Shown: positions 8,279-20,126, numbered from the stretch's first letter. The stretch is DNA of 47,875 nt from JBJHBP01 sp050485645 (GCA_050485645.1 JBJHBT010000030.1:1-47875); one strand, 5' to 3'. Program-made: numbers and translations. Notes: generated by a model not told the origin, from the sequence alone.

Positions 8279-9091
8279 GTGCTGAAGATAGCGGTGCTGG
8301 GAGCGACGGGGCGGATGGGGCGCGCCATTCTGGCTCGCATCGCCGGCGGCGAAGACCTGAAACTGATCGGTGCAGTCACGCATCCGGGCGATTCCGCGCT
8401 GGGCCGGGACGCCGCCGAGCTGGCAGGCGTTGCGCCGTTCGGCGTGCCGGTTACCGATGACCGGACCCAGGCGCTGCATGGTGCGCAGGTCGCCATCGAC
8501 TTTACTCTGCCGGCGGCTCTGGAAGCCAACGTGCAGGCCTGTGTGGAACATGGCACGGCGCTGGTCGTCGGTACCACCGGCCTGGAGGGCAGACATCACC
8601 AGGCGATGCAGCACGCCGCCCGGGAGATACCGCTGGTTTACGGGCGTAATATGAGCGTTGGCGTCAATGTCTTCATGAACCTGGTGTCACGCGCCGCGTA
8701 TCTGCTGGAAGAAGACTACGACGCCGAGATCGTCGAGGCGCATCATCGGCAGAAAGTGGACGCGCCTTCCGGCACCGCGCTGGAGCTGGGCGAGCGTATC
8801 GCCACCTCCCGTCGGCGTCGTCTCGACGACGTCGCGATCTATGCGCGCCACGGCCATACCGGACCACGCGTGCCCGGTACGATCGGTTTCTCGGTGCTGC
8901 GCGGCGGCAGTGTGGTGGGCGACCACTCCGTGCATTTCATCGCCGCGGAAGAGCAGCTGGAATTCGTGCACCGCGCACGGGACCGTGCCAGCTTCGCGCG
9001 CGGCGCGCTGCGGGCGGCACGCTGGATCGCGGGCCGCGCACCCGGGCTTTATTCCATGTCCGATGTCCTGGGGCTTTCAAGCGATAACTGA
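8279..9091 (+). CDS. dapB: 4-hydroxy-tetrahydrodipicolinate reductase
   Basis: NAD(P)H-dependent reductase of the lysine and meso-diaminopimelate pathway, supplying cell-wall precursor. 270 aa. The Rossmann fold starts at once with VLGATGRMGRAIL (the GxxGxxG motif). The catalytic and substrate-binding segment EAHHRQKVDAPSGTAL is complete. The GTG start at 8279 lies 3 bp behind the dnaJ stop, with GGGAG inside the dnaJ end as ribosome-binding site. The dnaJ-dapB-carA-carB-greA order is the Pseudomonas-type arrangement. A 213-bp gap follows before carA. Confidence 0.97.
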   Translation: MLKIAVLGATGRMGRAILARIAGGEDLKLIGAVTHPGDSALGRDAAELAGVAPFGVPVTDDRTQALHGAQVAIDFTLPAALEANVQACVEHGTALVVGTTGLEGRHHQAMQHAAREIPLVYGRNMSVGVNVFMNLVSRAAYLLEEDYDAEIVEAHHRQKVDAPSGTALELGERIATSRRRRLDDVAIYARHGHTGPRVPGTIGFSVLRGGSVVGDHSVHFIAAEEQLEFVHRARDRASFARGALRAARWIAGRAPGLYSMSDVLGLSSDN

Positions 9092-9191
9092 TCGAACCGG
9101 CTGTTCACGTTCTGGCCGCGACACTGCGGTGGCTTGCGGCGGCGTGCACCCTTCGGCGCCGCGGTAGATGGCTCGAAGTCCGACTGACTGC

Positions 9192-9197
9192 TAGAAT
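9192..9197 (+). promoter_or_regulatory. Candidate -10 box of the carAB promoter
   Basis: TAGAAT (5 of 6 to consensus) lies in the dapB-carA gap. No convincing -35 hexamer stands 16-18 bp upstream, so the assignment rests on the -10 box and the position. Transcription from here would give a leader of about 105 nt containing the hairpin at 9234-9265. Confidence 0.35.
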
Positions 9198-9233
9198 AGC
9201 CGCCTGAGCCTCCCAGATTCCTGGAATGCTGTG

Positions 9234-9265
9234 CGGGATGGGCTGCGTGCCTTGCGGCCGTCCCG
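9234..9265 (+). promoter_or_regulatory. Hairpin in the carA leader
   Basis: CGGGATGG (9234-9241) pairs with CCGTCCCG (9258-9265) as an 8-bp stem with one G-T wobble and a 16-nt loop. TTTCGTTT follows. The position, 40 bp before carA and after the likely promoter, fits an attenuator or leader control element. The T run is interrupted, so termination would be partial at best. Confidence 0.4.
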
Positions 9266-9304
9266 TTTCGTTTATGCAAGGCACTCTTTTCTCAGGAGCT
9301 CAGC

Positions 9305-10453
9305 GTGACAGAGCCGGCGATACTCGCGCTCGAAGACGGCACGGTCTTCAAAGGAATCTCCGTAGGTGCGTCCGGACGCACGCTCGGAGAGGTGGTGTTC
9401 AACACCGCGATGACCGGTTATCAGGAAATCCTGACCGACCCGTCGTACTACCGGCAGCTGGTCACGCTCACCTATCCCCATATTGGCAATGTCGGCACCA
9501 ACTCCGACGACTTCGAGTCGGCGCAGATCTTCGCCTCCGGACTGATTATCCGTGACCTGTCCATGCTCGTGAGCAGCTGGCGGTCGGAGCGTTCCCTGGA
9601 GGATTTCCTGCGCCAGGGCAACACCATTGCGATCGCCGAAATCGATACCCGCAGGCTGACGCGTATCATCCGGGAGAAGGGCGCGTTATCCGGCTGCATC
9701 ATGACCGGCGCGGGCGCAAGTGCCGACGAAGCCATCCACGCGGCGCGCAAGTTTCCGGGCCTCAAGGGCATGGATCTGGCGAGGCTGGTGACGGCCAAAG
9801 CCAGCTACCAGTGGAATCAGGGCAGCATCTGGCCCACCAGGCAGGAGGTCTATACCAAGCGGGCCGCGCCGCGGCATGTGGTCGCCTACGACTTCGGCGT
9901 GAAGCGCAATATCCTGCGCCTGCTGGCCGATCAGGAGTGCCGGATCACGGTGGTGCCGGCGATGACACCGGCCGAAGAGGTGCTCGCGCATGCTCCCGAC
10001 GGTGTGTTCCTGTCCAACGGCCCCGGTGACCCTGAGCCCTGTGACTATGCGATCAGTGCCATCAGAACGCTGCTGGAAGCCGATGTGCCGATTTTTGGAA
10101 TCTGTCTTGGTCATCAGTTGCTGGGGCTGGCCAGCGGCGCGCGTACCGTGAAAATGAAGTTCGGCCACCACGGCGCCAACCACCCGGTTGTCGATCTGGA
10201 ATCCGGACGCGTGGCGATCACCAGCCAGAACCATGGCTTCGCGGTTGATGAGGAGACGCTGCCATCAGTGCTCAGGGCCACACACCGGTCATTGTTCGAC
10301 GGCTCATTGCAGGGCGTGGAACGCACCGACAGGCCGGCGTTTTCATTCCAGGGGCATCCCGAGGCGAGCCCCGGCCCGCATGACCTGAAGCCGCTGTTCG
10401 ACCGGTTCAGCGCGTTGATGGCCAGTCATCGTGCCCAGCCCGTCTCCGTGTAG
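9305..10453 (+). CDS. carA: Carbamoyl-phosphate synthase small (glutaminase) subunit
   Basis: Hydrolyses glutamine and passes ammonia to CarB for carbamoyl phosphate, the precursor of arginine and pyrimidines. 382 aa. The N-terminal CarA-specific domain is about 1-150 (DGTVFKGISVGA, FNTAMTGYQEILTDPSY). The class I amidotransferase domain follows, with nucleophile Cys267 in GICLGHQLLG and the His-Glu pair in GHPEASPGPHD. The GTG start has AGGAG at 9295-9299. carB follows after 80 bp, a gap with a bulged hairpin and T run, so the two subunits may not be read through fully. Confidence 0.98.
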   Translation: MTEPAILALEDGTVFKGISVGASGRTLGEVVFNTAMTGYQEILTDPSYYRQLVTLTYPHIGNVGTNSDDFESAQIFASGLIIRDLSMLVSSWRSERSLEDFLRQGNTIAIAEIDTRRLTRIIREKGALSGCIMTGAGASADEAIHAARKFPGLKGMDLARLVTAKASYQWNQGSIWPTRQEVYTKRAAPRHVVAYDFGVKRNILRLLADQECRITVVPAMTPAEEVLAHAPDGVFLSNGPGDPEPCDYAISAIRTLLEADVPIFGICLGHQLLGLASGARTVKMKFGHHGANHPVVDLESGRVAITSQNHGFAVDEETLPSVLRATHRSLFDGSLQGVERTDRPAFSFQGHPEASPGPHDLKPLFDRFSALMASHRAQPVSV

Positions 10454-10483
10454 CGCGACTGCTCCCCGTGCAGCGCGATTTTT
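10454..10483 (+). terminator. Bulged hairpin plus T run between carA and carB
   Basis: CGCG-A-CTGC pairs with GCAG-CGCG around a 7-nt loop (10454-10462 with 10470-10477), with one bulged A. A-TTTTT follows at 10478-10483. This is the form of a weak intrinsic terminator. Because carB must be expressed with carA, it may be a partial terminator, an attenuator or an mRNA-processing site. The following 50 bp are unusually AT-rich. Confidence 0.45.
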
Positions 10484-10533
10484 AATTAAATAACAGTATC
10501 TTGTGAATCCTTTAAAGAATCAGGGTTAATAAA

Positions 10534-13760
<3,227 letters not shown>

Positions 13761-13764
<4 letters not shown>

Positions 13765-14237
13765 GCAAAGTACCATTAACCGCCCGCGGCGCTGAGAAGC
13801 TGCGCGAGGAACTCAGGCGTCTCAAGAGTGAGGAGCGGCCGCGGGTGATCGAGGCCATCGCCACTGCGCGTGAACACGGTGACCTGAAAGAGAACGCCGA
13901 GTACCACGCCGCCAAGGAACAGCAGGGGCTGATCGAAGCGCGCATCCGTGACATCGAAGGCAAGCTGTCCAATGCGCAGATCATCGACCTGTCGCAGGTC
14001 AATGCGGCGGGGCGGGTGGTGTTCGGCTCCACGGTCGAGCTGGTGGACCAGGAGGATGGCAGCTCGGTGCGCTATCAGATCGTCGGCGAGGACGAGGCGG
14101 ACATCAAGGAAGGACTGCTGTCGGTAGGGTCTCCGATCGCGCGCGCGGTCATCGGCAAGCAGGAAGGCGACGTCGTCGACGTCAGTGTGCCCAGTGGCCG
14201 GCGGTCCTACGAAATCGCGGCGGTCGAGTACGTCTGA
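13761..14237 (+). CDS. greA: Transcript cleavage factor GreA
   Basis: Rescues backtracked RNA polymerase by stimulating cleavage of the transcript 3' end. 158 aa. The N-terminal coiled coil contains GDLKENAEYHAAKEQQG, with the Asp and Glu of its tip. The C-terminal FKBP-like domain ends in RRSYEIAAVEYV. The GTG start lies in GTGA, overlapping the carB stop, which implies translational coupling. The last 31 bp overlap the 3' end of yhbY on the other strand, so there is no room for a private terminator. Confidence 0.98.
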
Positions 14238-14602
14238 TCCGGCTCGGCCTGTTCACATTGGCAGGGCCTGTGCAGCCAGGCTTCGTAGCCACAGCGCCGC
14301 ACCAGCACGGTATCCGTCCGGGGCAGCAGCTCGGCAAGGATCCGTTCGCGACGTTCGCGGTTGCCGTAGGGGATCCGGACCCTGACCAGCTCGTGGCGGG
14401 CCAGTTCGCGCTGGACCTGCTTGATCAGCGAGTCGGTCAGCCCGCCGGCGCCGATGGCGATTACCGGCTTGAGTTCATGTGCGACGATCTGGATGGTATC
14501 CACGACCTCTTCGCTAACGGCCGTGCGCGTGGCCGCCGTGCGCGTGGCCTGTTCGTCGTTCAGAAGCGCGGCACCGTGTACGCTTTGGGCGTCCAGAGGC
14601 AT
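14207..14602 (-). CDS. yhbY: YhbY-type CRM-domain RNA-binding protein
   Basis: Small ribosome-assembly-associated RNA-binding protein. 131 aa; the E. coli homologue is about 97. The CRM domain occupies about residues 40-115: HELKPVIAIGAGGLTDSLIKQV, then the loop around RHELVRVRIPYGNRERRERI. An N-terminal extension of about 35 residues and a C-terminal tail, which crosses into the greA end, lengthen it. The true start may therefore lie further in. It is divergent from rlmE, the same pairing as in E. coli. Confidence 0.9.
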   Translation of the reverse strand: MPLDAQSVHGAALLNDEQATRTAATRTAVSEEVVDTIQIVAHELKPVIAIGAGGLTDSLIKQVQRELARHELVRVRIPYGNRERRERILAELLPRTDTVLVRRCGYEAWLHRPCQCEQAEPDQTYSTAAIS

Positions 14603-14642
14603 GATTGATCACGCTCTTGTTGTTGCTGTCGGTTGAGAATAT

Positions 14643-15266
14643 ATGAGCGGTCGCGGTGGGTCCAGTCATCGCTGGAAAAAGCGCCAGGCCAGCGATCCGT
14701 TCGTCGACCGGGCGCAACGGGAGGGCTGGCGTTCGCGGGCCGTGTTCAAGCTGGAGGAGATCCAGCGCCGGCATCGCATTCTCAGGCGTGGCGCGCGCTG
14801 CGTGGATCTGGGCGCAAGTCCGGGCGCCTGGAGCCAGTACGCCGCGCGCATCGTGGCGCCGGAGGGCCACGTGTGGGCACTGGATCTGCTGGCCATGGAG
14901 CCGATCGCCGGCGTTACGTTCCTGCAGGGCGATTTCGGTTCCGGCGAGGTGCTGCGACAGCTGCGGGATTCGCTCGGCAGTGAGCCCGTAGACCTTGTAA
15001 TGAGCGATATTGCGCCCAATATGTCAGGGCTACGGGCTGTGGATCAACCGCGTATTGTGGGACTTGCGGAGGAAGCAGCCCTGTTTGCCGGCGAAGTCTT
15101 GAAACCCGGCGGCGCTTTGCTCGTCAAACTGTTTCAGGGCGAGGGCGTTGACGACCTCGTCCGCAATACTCGTGAGCAGTACCGTACCGTCCGACTGCTG
15201 AAACCACGGGCTTCGCGGCCTGAAAGCCGGGAGGTCTATCTGCTGGCCAGTCATTACGGCCTATGA
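14643..15266 (+). CDS. rlmE: 23S rRNA (uridine-2'-O-)-methyltransferase RlmE
   Basis: SAM-dependent enzyme (FtsJ/RrmJ) that 2'-O-methylates U2552 of 23S rRNA on the assembled large subunit. 207 aa, the family length. The SAM motif is DLGASPGAWSQYA. The K-D-K-E catalytic set can be followed as Lys in the N-terminal RSRAVFKLEEI, Asp in VMSDIAPNMSG, Lys in GGALLVKLFQGEG, and Glu in SRPESREVYLLA. The ATG at 14643 lacks a strong ribosome-binding site. ftsH follows after 58 bp, as in E. coli. Confidence 0.97.
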   Translation: MSGRGGSSHRWKKRQASDPFVDRAQREGWRSRAVFKLEEIQRRHRILRRGARCVDLGASPGAWSQYAARIVAPEGHVWALDLLAMEPIAGVTFLQGDFGSGEVLRQLRDSLGSEPVDLVMSDIAPNMSGLRAVDQPRIVGLAEEAALFAGEVLKPGGALLVKLFQGEGVDDLVRNTREQYRTVRLLKPRASRPESREVYLLASHYGL

Positions 15267-15324
15267 GCCGCTACGGTATAGTAGGTTAGCCGACAGGGCG
15301 GTTTGAGCCCGGTGAGGAAGCGCA

Positions 15325-17274
15325 TTGAACGATCTGGCTAAGAACGTGATTCTCTGGATAGTGATAGCCGTCGTGCTGCTGTCCGTTTTCCAGACCTTCG
15401 GGCCGACCCAGCAGCGAGTTGCTACGGTCGACTATTCGGACTTTCTGACCTACGTGCGTAACGGCACTGTCCAGGAAATCGAGTTCGATGGCGACAGAAT
15501 TCGCGGCACCCGTAACGGAGAGCAGTTTCAGACCTACAACGCGGAGACCGACAACACCGCGCTGATCGGCATGCTCGAGCAGTACGGTGTGCGGTTCCGC
15601 TCTGCTCCGCCGCAGCAGACGTCCTTCCTGCTCCAGCTGTTCATTTCCTCTTTCCCCATCCTGCTGCTGATTGCGGTGTGGATCTATTTCATGCGCCAGA
15701 TGCAGGGCGGCGGCGGCGGCCGTGGTGCGATGTCCTTCGGCAAGAGCCGTGCACGCATGCTGGGCGAGGACCAGGTCAGTGTCACGTTCGCCGATGTGGC
15801 GGGCGTCGAGGAGGCCAAGGAGGAGGTCGTCGAGATCGTCGATTTCCTGAAGGATCCCTCCAAGTTCCAGCGTCTGGGCGGCAAGATTCCGAAGGGCGTG
15901 CTGATGGTCGGCTCCCCCGGCACCGGCAAGACGCTGCTGGCGCGCGCGATTGCCGGCGAGGCCAAGGTGCCGTTCTTCACGATTTCCGGTTCGGATTTTG
16001 TTGAGATGTTCGTTGGCGTTGGCGCATCGCGCGTACGCGACATGTTCGACCAGGCCAAGAAGCATGCCCCCTGCATCATCTTCATCGACGAGATCGATGC
16101 GGTGGGTCGTCACCGCGGTGCGGGCCTGGGCGGTGGCCATGACGAACGCGAGCAGACGCTCAACCAGCTGCTGGTCGAAATGGACGGCTTCGAGGGCAAC
16201 GAAGGTGTGATCGTGATTGCCGCAACCAACCGCCCCGATGTGCTCGATCCTGCGCTGCTGCGCCCGGGTCGCTTCGATCGTCAGGTGGTCGTGCCGCTGC
16301 CGGACGTGCGTGGCCGCGAACAGATTCTGAAAGTACACATGCGCAAGGTGCCGATGGGCACGAACGTGAAACCCGCGGTGATCGCACGCGGTACGCCCGG
16401 TTTTTCCGGCGCCGACCTTGCCAATCTCGTCAACGAGGCCGCACTGCTGGCCGCGCGGGCGAACCACCGTACGGTAAGCATGGAGGAGTTCGACAAGGCG
16501 AAGGACAAGATCATGATGGGCGCGGAGAGACGCTCCATGGTGATGAGTCCGGAAGAGAAGAAGCTCACCGCCTATCACGAATCCGGTCACGCTATTGTTG
16601 GTCTGCTCGTGCCGGATCATGATCCGGTTTACAAGGTCAGCATCATTCCGCGCGGTCGAGCGCTGGGTGTGACCATGTTCCTGCCCGAGGAAGACCGCTA
16701 CAGCTATTCCAAGCAGCGCCTGATGAGCCAGATGAAGAGCCTGTATGGCGGACGCATCGCCGAAGAGCTGATTTTCGGGCCAGCCTACGTCACCACCGGG
16801 GCGTCCAACGACATCGAGCGTGCCACCGATATCGCGCGCAGCATGGTCACCAAGTGGGGACTGTCGGATCGGCTGGGGCCGCTTACCTACACCGAGGACG
16901 ACGGCGAGATTTTTCTTGGCCGCAGCGTCACGCGTCACAAGCAGGTGTCCGATGTCACCGCGCATGCCATCGATGAGGAAGTGCGCAAGCTGATCGACAC
17001 CTGCTACGTCGAGGCGAAGGAGCTGCTGGAAACGAACCGGGAGAAGCTGCATCTGATGGCCGATGCCCTGATCAAGTATGAGACCATCGACGAACAGCAG
17101 ATCAGGGACATCATGGAAGGCCGTTCGCCACGTCCGCCCGACAACTGGCACGAATCAGCGGATGAGCCGCCGGAATCCGGTGGCACGGTGAAGCCTGAAG
17201 CCTCCTCAGGCGACGCATCGGATGACGAGGACAAGGGCGCAGCGCCTCTGGGCGGGCCGGCCGGTCAGCACTGA
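15325..17274 (+). CDS. ftsH: ATP-dependent zinc metalloprotease FtsH
   Basis: Inner-membrane AAA+ protease that degrades sigma-32, LpxC and damaged membrane proteins. 649 aa. Two membrane helices (about 7-23 and 97-116) flank a periplasmic domain. The AAA module has Walker A GSPGTGKT (about 196-203), Walker B IIFIDEIDAVG and the second region of homology. The zinc site HESGH is at 418-422. The C-terminus is hydrophilic. The start is TTG at 15325, with GGTGAGGAAG just upstream, giving NDLAKNVILW. glmM follows after 40 bp. folP, usually in between, is absent. Confidence 0.98.
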   Translation: MNDLAKNVILWIVIAVVLLSVFQTFGPTQQRVATVDYSDFLTYVRNGTVQEIEFDGDRIRGTRNGEQFQTYNAETDNTALIGMLEQYGVRFRSAPPQQTSFLLQLFISSFPILLLIAVWIYFMRQMQGGGGGRGAMSFGKSRARMLGEDQVSVTFADVAGVEEAKEEVVEIVDFLKDPSKFQRLGGKIPKGVLMVGSPGTGKTLLARAIAGEAKVPFFTISGSDFVEMFVGVGASRVRDMFDQAKKHAPCIIFIDEIDAVGRHRGAGLGGGHDEREQTLNQLLVEMDGFEGNEGVIVIAATNRPDVLDPALLRPGRFDRQVVVPLPDVRGREQILKVHMRKVPMGTNVKPAVIARGTPGFSGADLANLVNEAALLAARANHRTVSMEEFDKAKDKIMMGAERRSMVMSPEEKKLTAYHESGHAIVGLLVPDHDPVYKVSIIPRGRALGVTMFLPEEDRYSYSKQRLMSQMKSLYGGRIAEELIFGPAYVTTGASNDIERATDIARSMVTKWGLSDRLGPLTYTEDDGEIFLGRSVTRHKQVSDVTAHAIDEEVRKLIDTCYVEAKELLETNREKLHLMADALIKYETIDEQQIRDIMEGRSPRPPDNWHESADEPPESGGTVKPEASSGDASDDEDKGAAPLGGPAGQH

Positions 17275-17314
17275 CCGGATCGGCACGCGCATCAGGAAGG
17301 CGACTGAGCGAACC

Positions 17315-18652
17315 ATGACCAAACGTTACTTCGGCACGGATGGGATCCGTGGTACCGTCGGCGAAAGTCCGATGACGGTGGATTTTGCATTGCGGCTGGC
17401 CAGCGCCGCCGCACGGGTACTGGCGCCGGAAGGTGGTACCGCGCTGATCGGCAAGGACACCCGCGTGTCCGGCTACATGTTCGAGTCCGCCATGGAAGCC
17501 GGTTTCGTCGCCTCCGGTGTCGACGTGTTGCTGACGGGGCCACTGCCGACTCCTGCGATCGCCTATCTGACACGTAAGGTCGGCGCCGACCTCGGCATCG
17601 TCATCAGCGCCTCGCACAACCCTTACTACGACAACGGCATCAAGTTCTTCGGTGCCGACGGCGAAAAGCTGTCGGATGAACTCGAGTCGGCGATCGAGCA
17701 TTGTATCGACGAGGTGGCGGCAACACGCTCGTCACAGGCGCTGGGGCGCGCCACCAATGCCGCGCACATGCGCAACGATTACGAACAGTTCTGCAAGGAC
17801 AGCGTACCACCCGGCACACGGTTCGGTGACCTGAAGATCGTCGTCGATGCTGCCCATGGCGCCGCCTACAAGGTCGCGCCGCGGGTGGTGGCCGATCTTG
17901 GCGCGGACGTCATTCCGGTGGGATGTTCACCGAACGGCCGCAACATCAATGAAGGGTGCGGATCCACGCGTACCGATCTGCTTCAGCATACGGTGACCGG
18001 CGTTCGTGCGCATGTCGGACTGGCTCTGGACGGCGATGGCGACAGGGTGCTGATGGTGGACGAGCAGGGCAGCCTGGTCGATGGCGACCAGCTGCTGTAT
18101 GTGCTCGCCTGCGACAGGCTGAAGTCAGGAACATTACGTGGCCCGGTTGTCGGCACCGTGATGACGAACCTGGGGCTGGAGAACGCGTTGTGCGATCTGG
18201 GTGTTGTCTTCCAGCGCGTCAGGGTGGGTGATCGACATGTGTTGGCGCAGCTGAAGTCCTCTGGCGGAACGCTGGGCGGGGAGTCTTCCGGCCATGTGAT
18301 CTGTCTGGACAAGACCACCACCGGCGACGGTCTGATTACGGCGTTGCAGGTGCTTGAAATCATGCAGCGCACCGGCAAGGGGCTGCGGGAACTCACCAGC
18401 GGTGTCCACAAACTGCCGCAGGTGATGCTGAACGTGAAGCTGAGCCGGCGGGTGGATATCGACGCTGAACCGGCCATTGGCGAGGCGATCGCCAGTGCGG
18501 AATCGGAACTGGCCGGACGTGGACGCGTGGTGCTGCGGCCATCCGGCACCGAACCGCTGATCCGCGTAATGGTGGAGGGGGAAGATCTCGTCACGGTGCA
18601 GACACTGGCGGCCAGGCTTGCGGAAACGGTTCGCAGTACCGTAGCCGCCTGA
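17315..18652 (+). CDS. glmM: Phosphoglucosamine mutase
   Basis: Converts glucosamine-6-phosphate to glucosamine-1-phosphate for UDP-GlcNAc and peptidoglycan. 445 aa, the family size. The start MTKRYFGTDGIRG is canonical, so the ATG at 17315 is preferred over the longer open frame. The phosphoserine loop SASHNP has Ser100. The Mg site is DGDGDR, the sugar-binding loop GGESSGH, and the phosphate-binding RPSGTEPLIRVM lies near the C-terminus. The stop codon lies inside a small hairpin, AGCCGC-CTGA-GCGGCT. Confidence 0.98.
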   Translation: MTKRYFGTDGIRGTVGESPMTVDFALRLASAAARVLAPEGGTALIGKDTRVSGYMFESAMEAGFVASGVDVLLTGPLPTPAIAYLTRKVGADLGIVISASHNPYYDNGIKFFGADGEKLSDELESAIEHCIDEVAATRSSQALGRATNAAHMRNDYEQFCKDSVPPGTRFGDLKIVVDAAHGAAYKVAPRVVADLGADVIPVGCSPNGRNINEGCGSTRTDLLQHTVTGVRAHVGLALDGDGDRVLMVDEQGSLVDGDQLLYVLACDRLKSGTLRGPVVGTVMTNLGLENALCDLGVVFQRVRVGDRHVLAQLKSSGGTLGGESSGHVICLDKTTTGDGLITALQVLEIMQRTGKGLRELTSGVHKLPQVMLNVKLSRRVDIDAEPAIGEAIASAESELAGRGRVVLRPSGTEPLIRVMVEGEDLVTVQTLAARLAETVRSTVAA

Positions 18653-18687
18653 GCGGCTTCATCCGCGCAGCCGAACCACATTTCGCG

Positions 18688-18720
18688 GCCGGCGTCACGC
18701 GTTGATTTGCGTGCGCCGGC
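18688..18720 (+). other. Hairpin in the glmM-tpiA gap
   Basis: A 12-bp stem with one bulged T (left arm 18688-18700, right arm 18709-18720) closes an 8-nt loop. No T run follows. Possibly an mRNA-stability element or a rho-dependent end point. Function unknown. Confidence 0.55.
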
Positions 18721-18781
18721 ACCGTAAGCTCAGCGCCCTCCGCGTGCCCGGGTGCGCGACAACTCAACGGAAGATGATGCG

Positions 18782-19555
18782 ATGACCGCAAACGCACGAA
18801 CGCCGCTGGTGGCCGGAAACTGGAAAATGAACGGCTCCCTGTCCGCGAGCAGCGCACTGGTGAGCGCGCTGTGCGCCGGAATCAGTGGCCAGGCAGGGGT
18901 CCGGATGCTGGTGTGCCCGCCCTATGCGTACCTCAAGCCGGTTGCGGATTGGCTGGACGGTTCGGGCATCGCACTGGGTGCGCAGGACGTGTCCGACCGG
19001 TCCGGATCGGGCGCGTTCACGGGTGAGATATCGGGGCAGATGCTGACGGATGTCGGCTGCCGATACGCCATCGTGGGGCATTCGGAGCGCCGCAGTCTGT
19101 TTGGCGATGACGATCAGCAGGTGGCGAGAAAATTCGCCGCGGCGCTGTCCTGTGGACTCACGCCCATCCTCTGTGTCGGCGAGACGCTGGAGGAGCGCGA
19201 GGCCGGCCGCACCGAGGCGGTGGTCGAGCGGCAGCTGCGCGCAGTGCTCGACGATGCCGGTGTGGAAGCGTTCGGTTCAGCGGTCGTGGCCTACGAGCCG
19301 GTCTGGGCCATCGGTACCGGGCGCACCGCTACGCCGGAGCAGGCGCAGGAGGTTCATGCTTTCATCCGCAGCATCGTCGACGCCGACAATGCTACAATTG
19401 CGGCGGGACTTGCGATTCTCTACGGCGGCAGCGTCAAGGGCGCCAATGCCGCCAGCCTGTTCGCTATGGAAGACATAGACGGCGGCCTTATCGGTGGGGC
19501 TTCGCTGGAAGCATCCGAGTTCCTCGCTATCTATGAAGCGGCTGCGTCGACCTGA
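18782..19555 (+). CDS. tpiA: Triosephosphate isomerase
   Basis: Interconverts dihydroxyacetone phosphate and glyceraldehyde-3-phosphate. 257 aa, TIM barrel. The active site is complete: Lys15 in GNWKMNG, the His of IVGHSERR (about 100) and the Glu of AYEPVWAIGTG (about 172). The phosphate loop YGGSVKGANA follows. The ATG at 18782 has GGAAG upstream. An in-frame ATG 30 bp earlier adds a peptide unlike the family. The glmM-tpiA-secG order is usual outside the enterics. Confidence 0.97.
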   Translation: MTANARTPLVAGNWKMNGSLSASSALVSALCAGISGQAGVRMLVCPPYAYLKPVADWLDGSGIALGAQDVSDRSGSGAFTGEISGQMLTDVGCRYAIVGHSERRSLFGDDDQQVARKFAAALSCGLTPILCVGETLEEREAGRTEAVVERQLRAVLDDAGVEAFGSAVVAYEPVWAIGTGRTATPEQAQEVHAFIRSIVDADNATIAAGLAILYGGSVKGANAASLFAMEDIDGGLIGGASLEASEFLAIYEAAAST

Positions 19556-19570
19556 GGATTGGCGGACACA

Positions 19571-19918
19571 ATGTTTCAATTGCATGCTGTCGTATTTACC
19601 GGCCATCTGCTGATCGCAGTGTTGCTTGTCGTGCTGGTGCTGATGCAGCGCGGCAAGGGCGCTGACGCCGGCACGGGGTTCGGTGCCGGCGCGTCCGGTA
19701 CGGTGTTCGGTGCGCGAGGGTCGGCGAACTTTCTGTCGCGAACCACGGCGGTTCTGGCGACATTGTTTTTTGTCACAAGCCTGACGCTGGCCTATCTGGG
19801 CAGTGAGCCCAGCCCGGAGCCTGACAGTCTGCTTGATCGCATGATCGAGCAGACTGTCCCGGGACTTGAGCCGGCCGGGCCGCCTGAGGAGTTGCCGCCG
19901 CTGCCGGGAGGCCAGTAA
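19571..19918 (+). CDS. secG: Protein translocase subunit SecG
   Basis: Auxiliary subunit of the SecYEG translocon. 115 aa from the ATG at 19571 (MFQLHAVVFTGHLL). Membrane helix 1 is about 8-24. The cytoplasmic loop has the conserved LMQRGKGADAGTGFGAGASGTVFGARGSANFLSR. Helix 2 is about 54-72. The tail is Pro/Glu-rich. GAGGA lies at 19553-19557. It follows tpiA by 15 bp and leads into tRNA-Leu, as secG-leuU does in E. coli. Confidence 0.95.
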   Translation: MFQLHAVVFTGHLLIAVLLVVLVLMQRGKGADAGTGFGAGASGTVFGARGSANFLSRTTAVLATLFFVTSLTLAYLGSEPSPEPDSLLDRMIEQTVPGLEPAGPPEELPPLPGGQ

Positions 19919-19948
19919 CGATCCGGGTAGCCCGGGTAGCGGATGTGA

Positions 19949-19973
19949 GCCGGCCTGCGCCGGCGAGCTTTTT
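19949..19973 (+). terminator. Weak terminator-like hairpin after secG
   Basis: GCCGGC-CTGC-GCCGGC (19949-19964) is followed after four bases by TTTTT (19969-19973). The gap between stem and T run makes it weak. Read-through into tRNA-Leu is plausible. A 9-nt tandem duplication (CCGGGTAGC twice) stands just before it, at 19923-19940. Confidence 0.35.
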
Positions 19974-19980
19974 CCTGATT

Positions 19981-20065
19981 GCCGATGTGGTGGAATTGGT
20001 AGACACGCTGTCTTGAGGGGGCAGTGGCGCAAGCCGTGCCGGTTCGAGTCCGGCCATCGGCACCA
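19981..20065 (+). tRNA. leuU: tRNA-Leu (anticodon GAG)
   Basis: 85 nt including the encoded CCA. The acceptor stem is GCCGATG/CATCGGC. The D-arm region is GTGGAATTGGTAGACAC. The anticodon arm CTGTC-TTGAGGG-GGCAG holds GAG. A long class II variable arm is followed by the T-arm CCGG-TTCGAGT-CCGG. The sequence and its place after secG match E. coli leuU. Confidence 0.96.
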
Positions 20066-20105
20066 ACAACAGGCCGTCCGGGGTGAGACCGTGGCCCTTA
20101 CGGGC

Positions 20106-20114
20106 TGGTACAAT
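20106..20114 (+). promoter_or_regulatory. Candidate extended -10 promoter of the nuo operon
   Basis: TGG-TACAAT is an extended -10 element (TGN plus a 5 of 6 hexamer) 45 bp behind tRNA-Leu and 73 bp before nuoA. The -35 region is poor, which an extended -10 tolerates. It is the best candidate for a start of the 14-gene operon. Confidence 0.5.
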
Positions 20115-20126
20115 CCCCGCCGGTCT

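Noticed and set aside
15286..17151. A 621-codon open frame antisense to ftsH
   Set aside because: Shadow of ftsH codon bias; no domain and no plausible start context.
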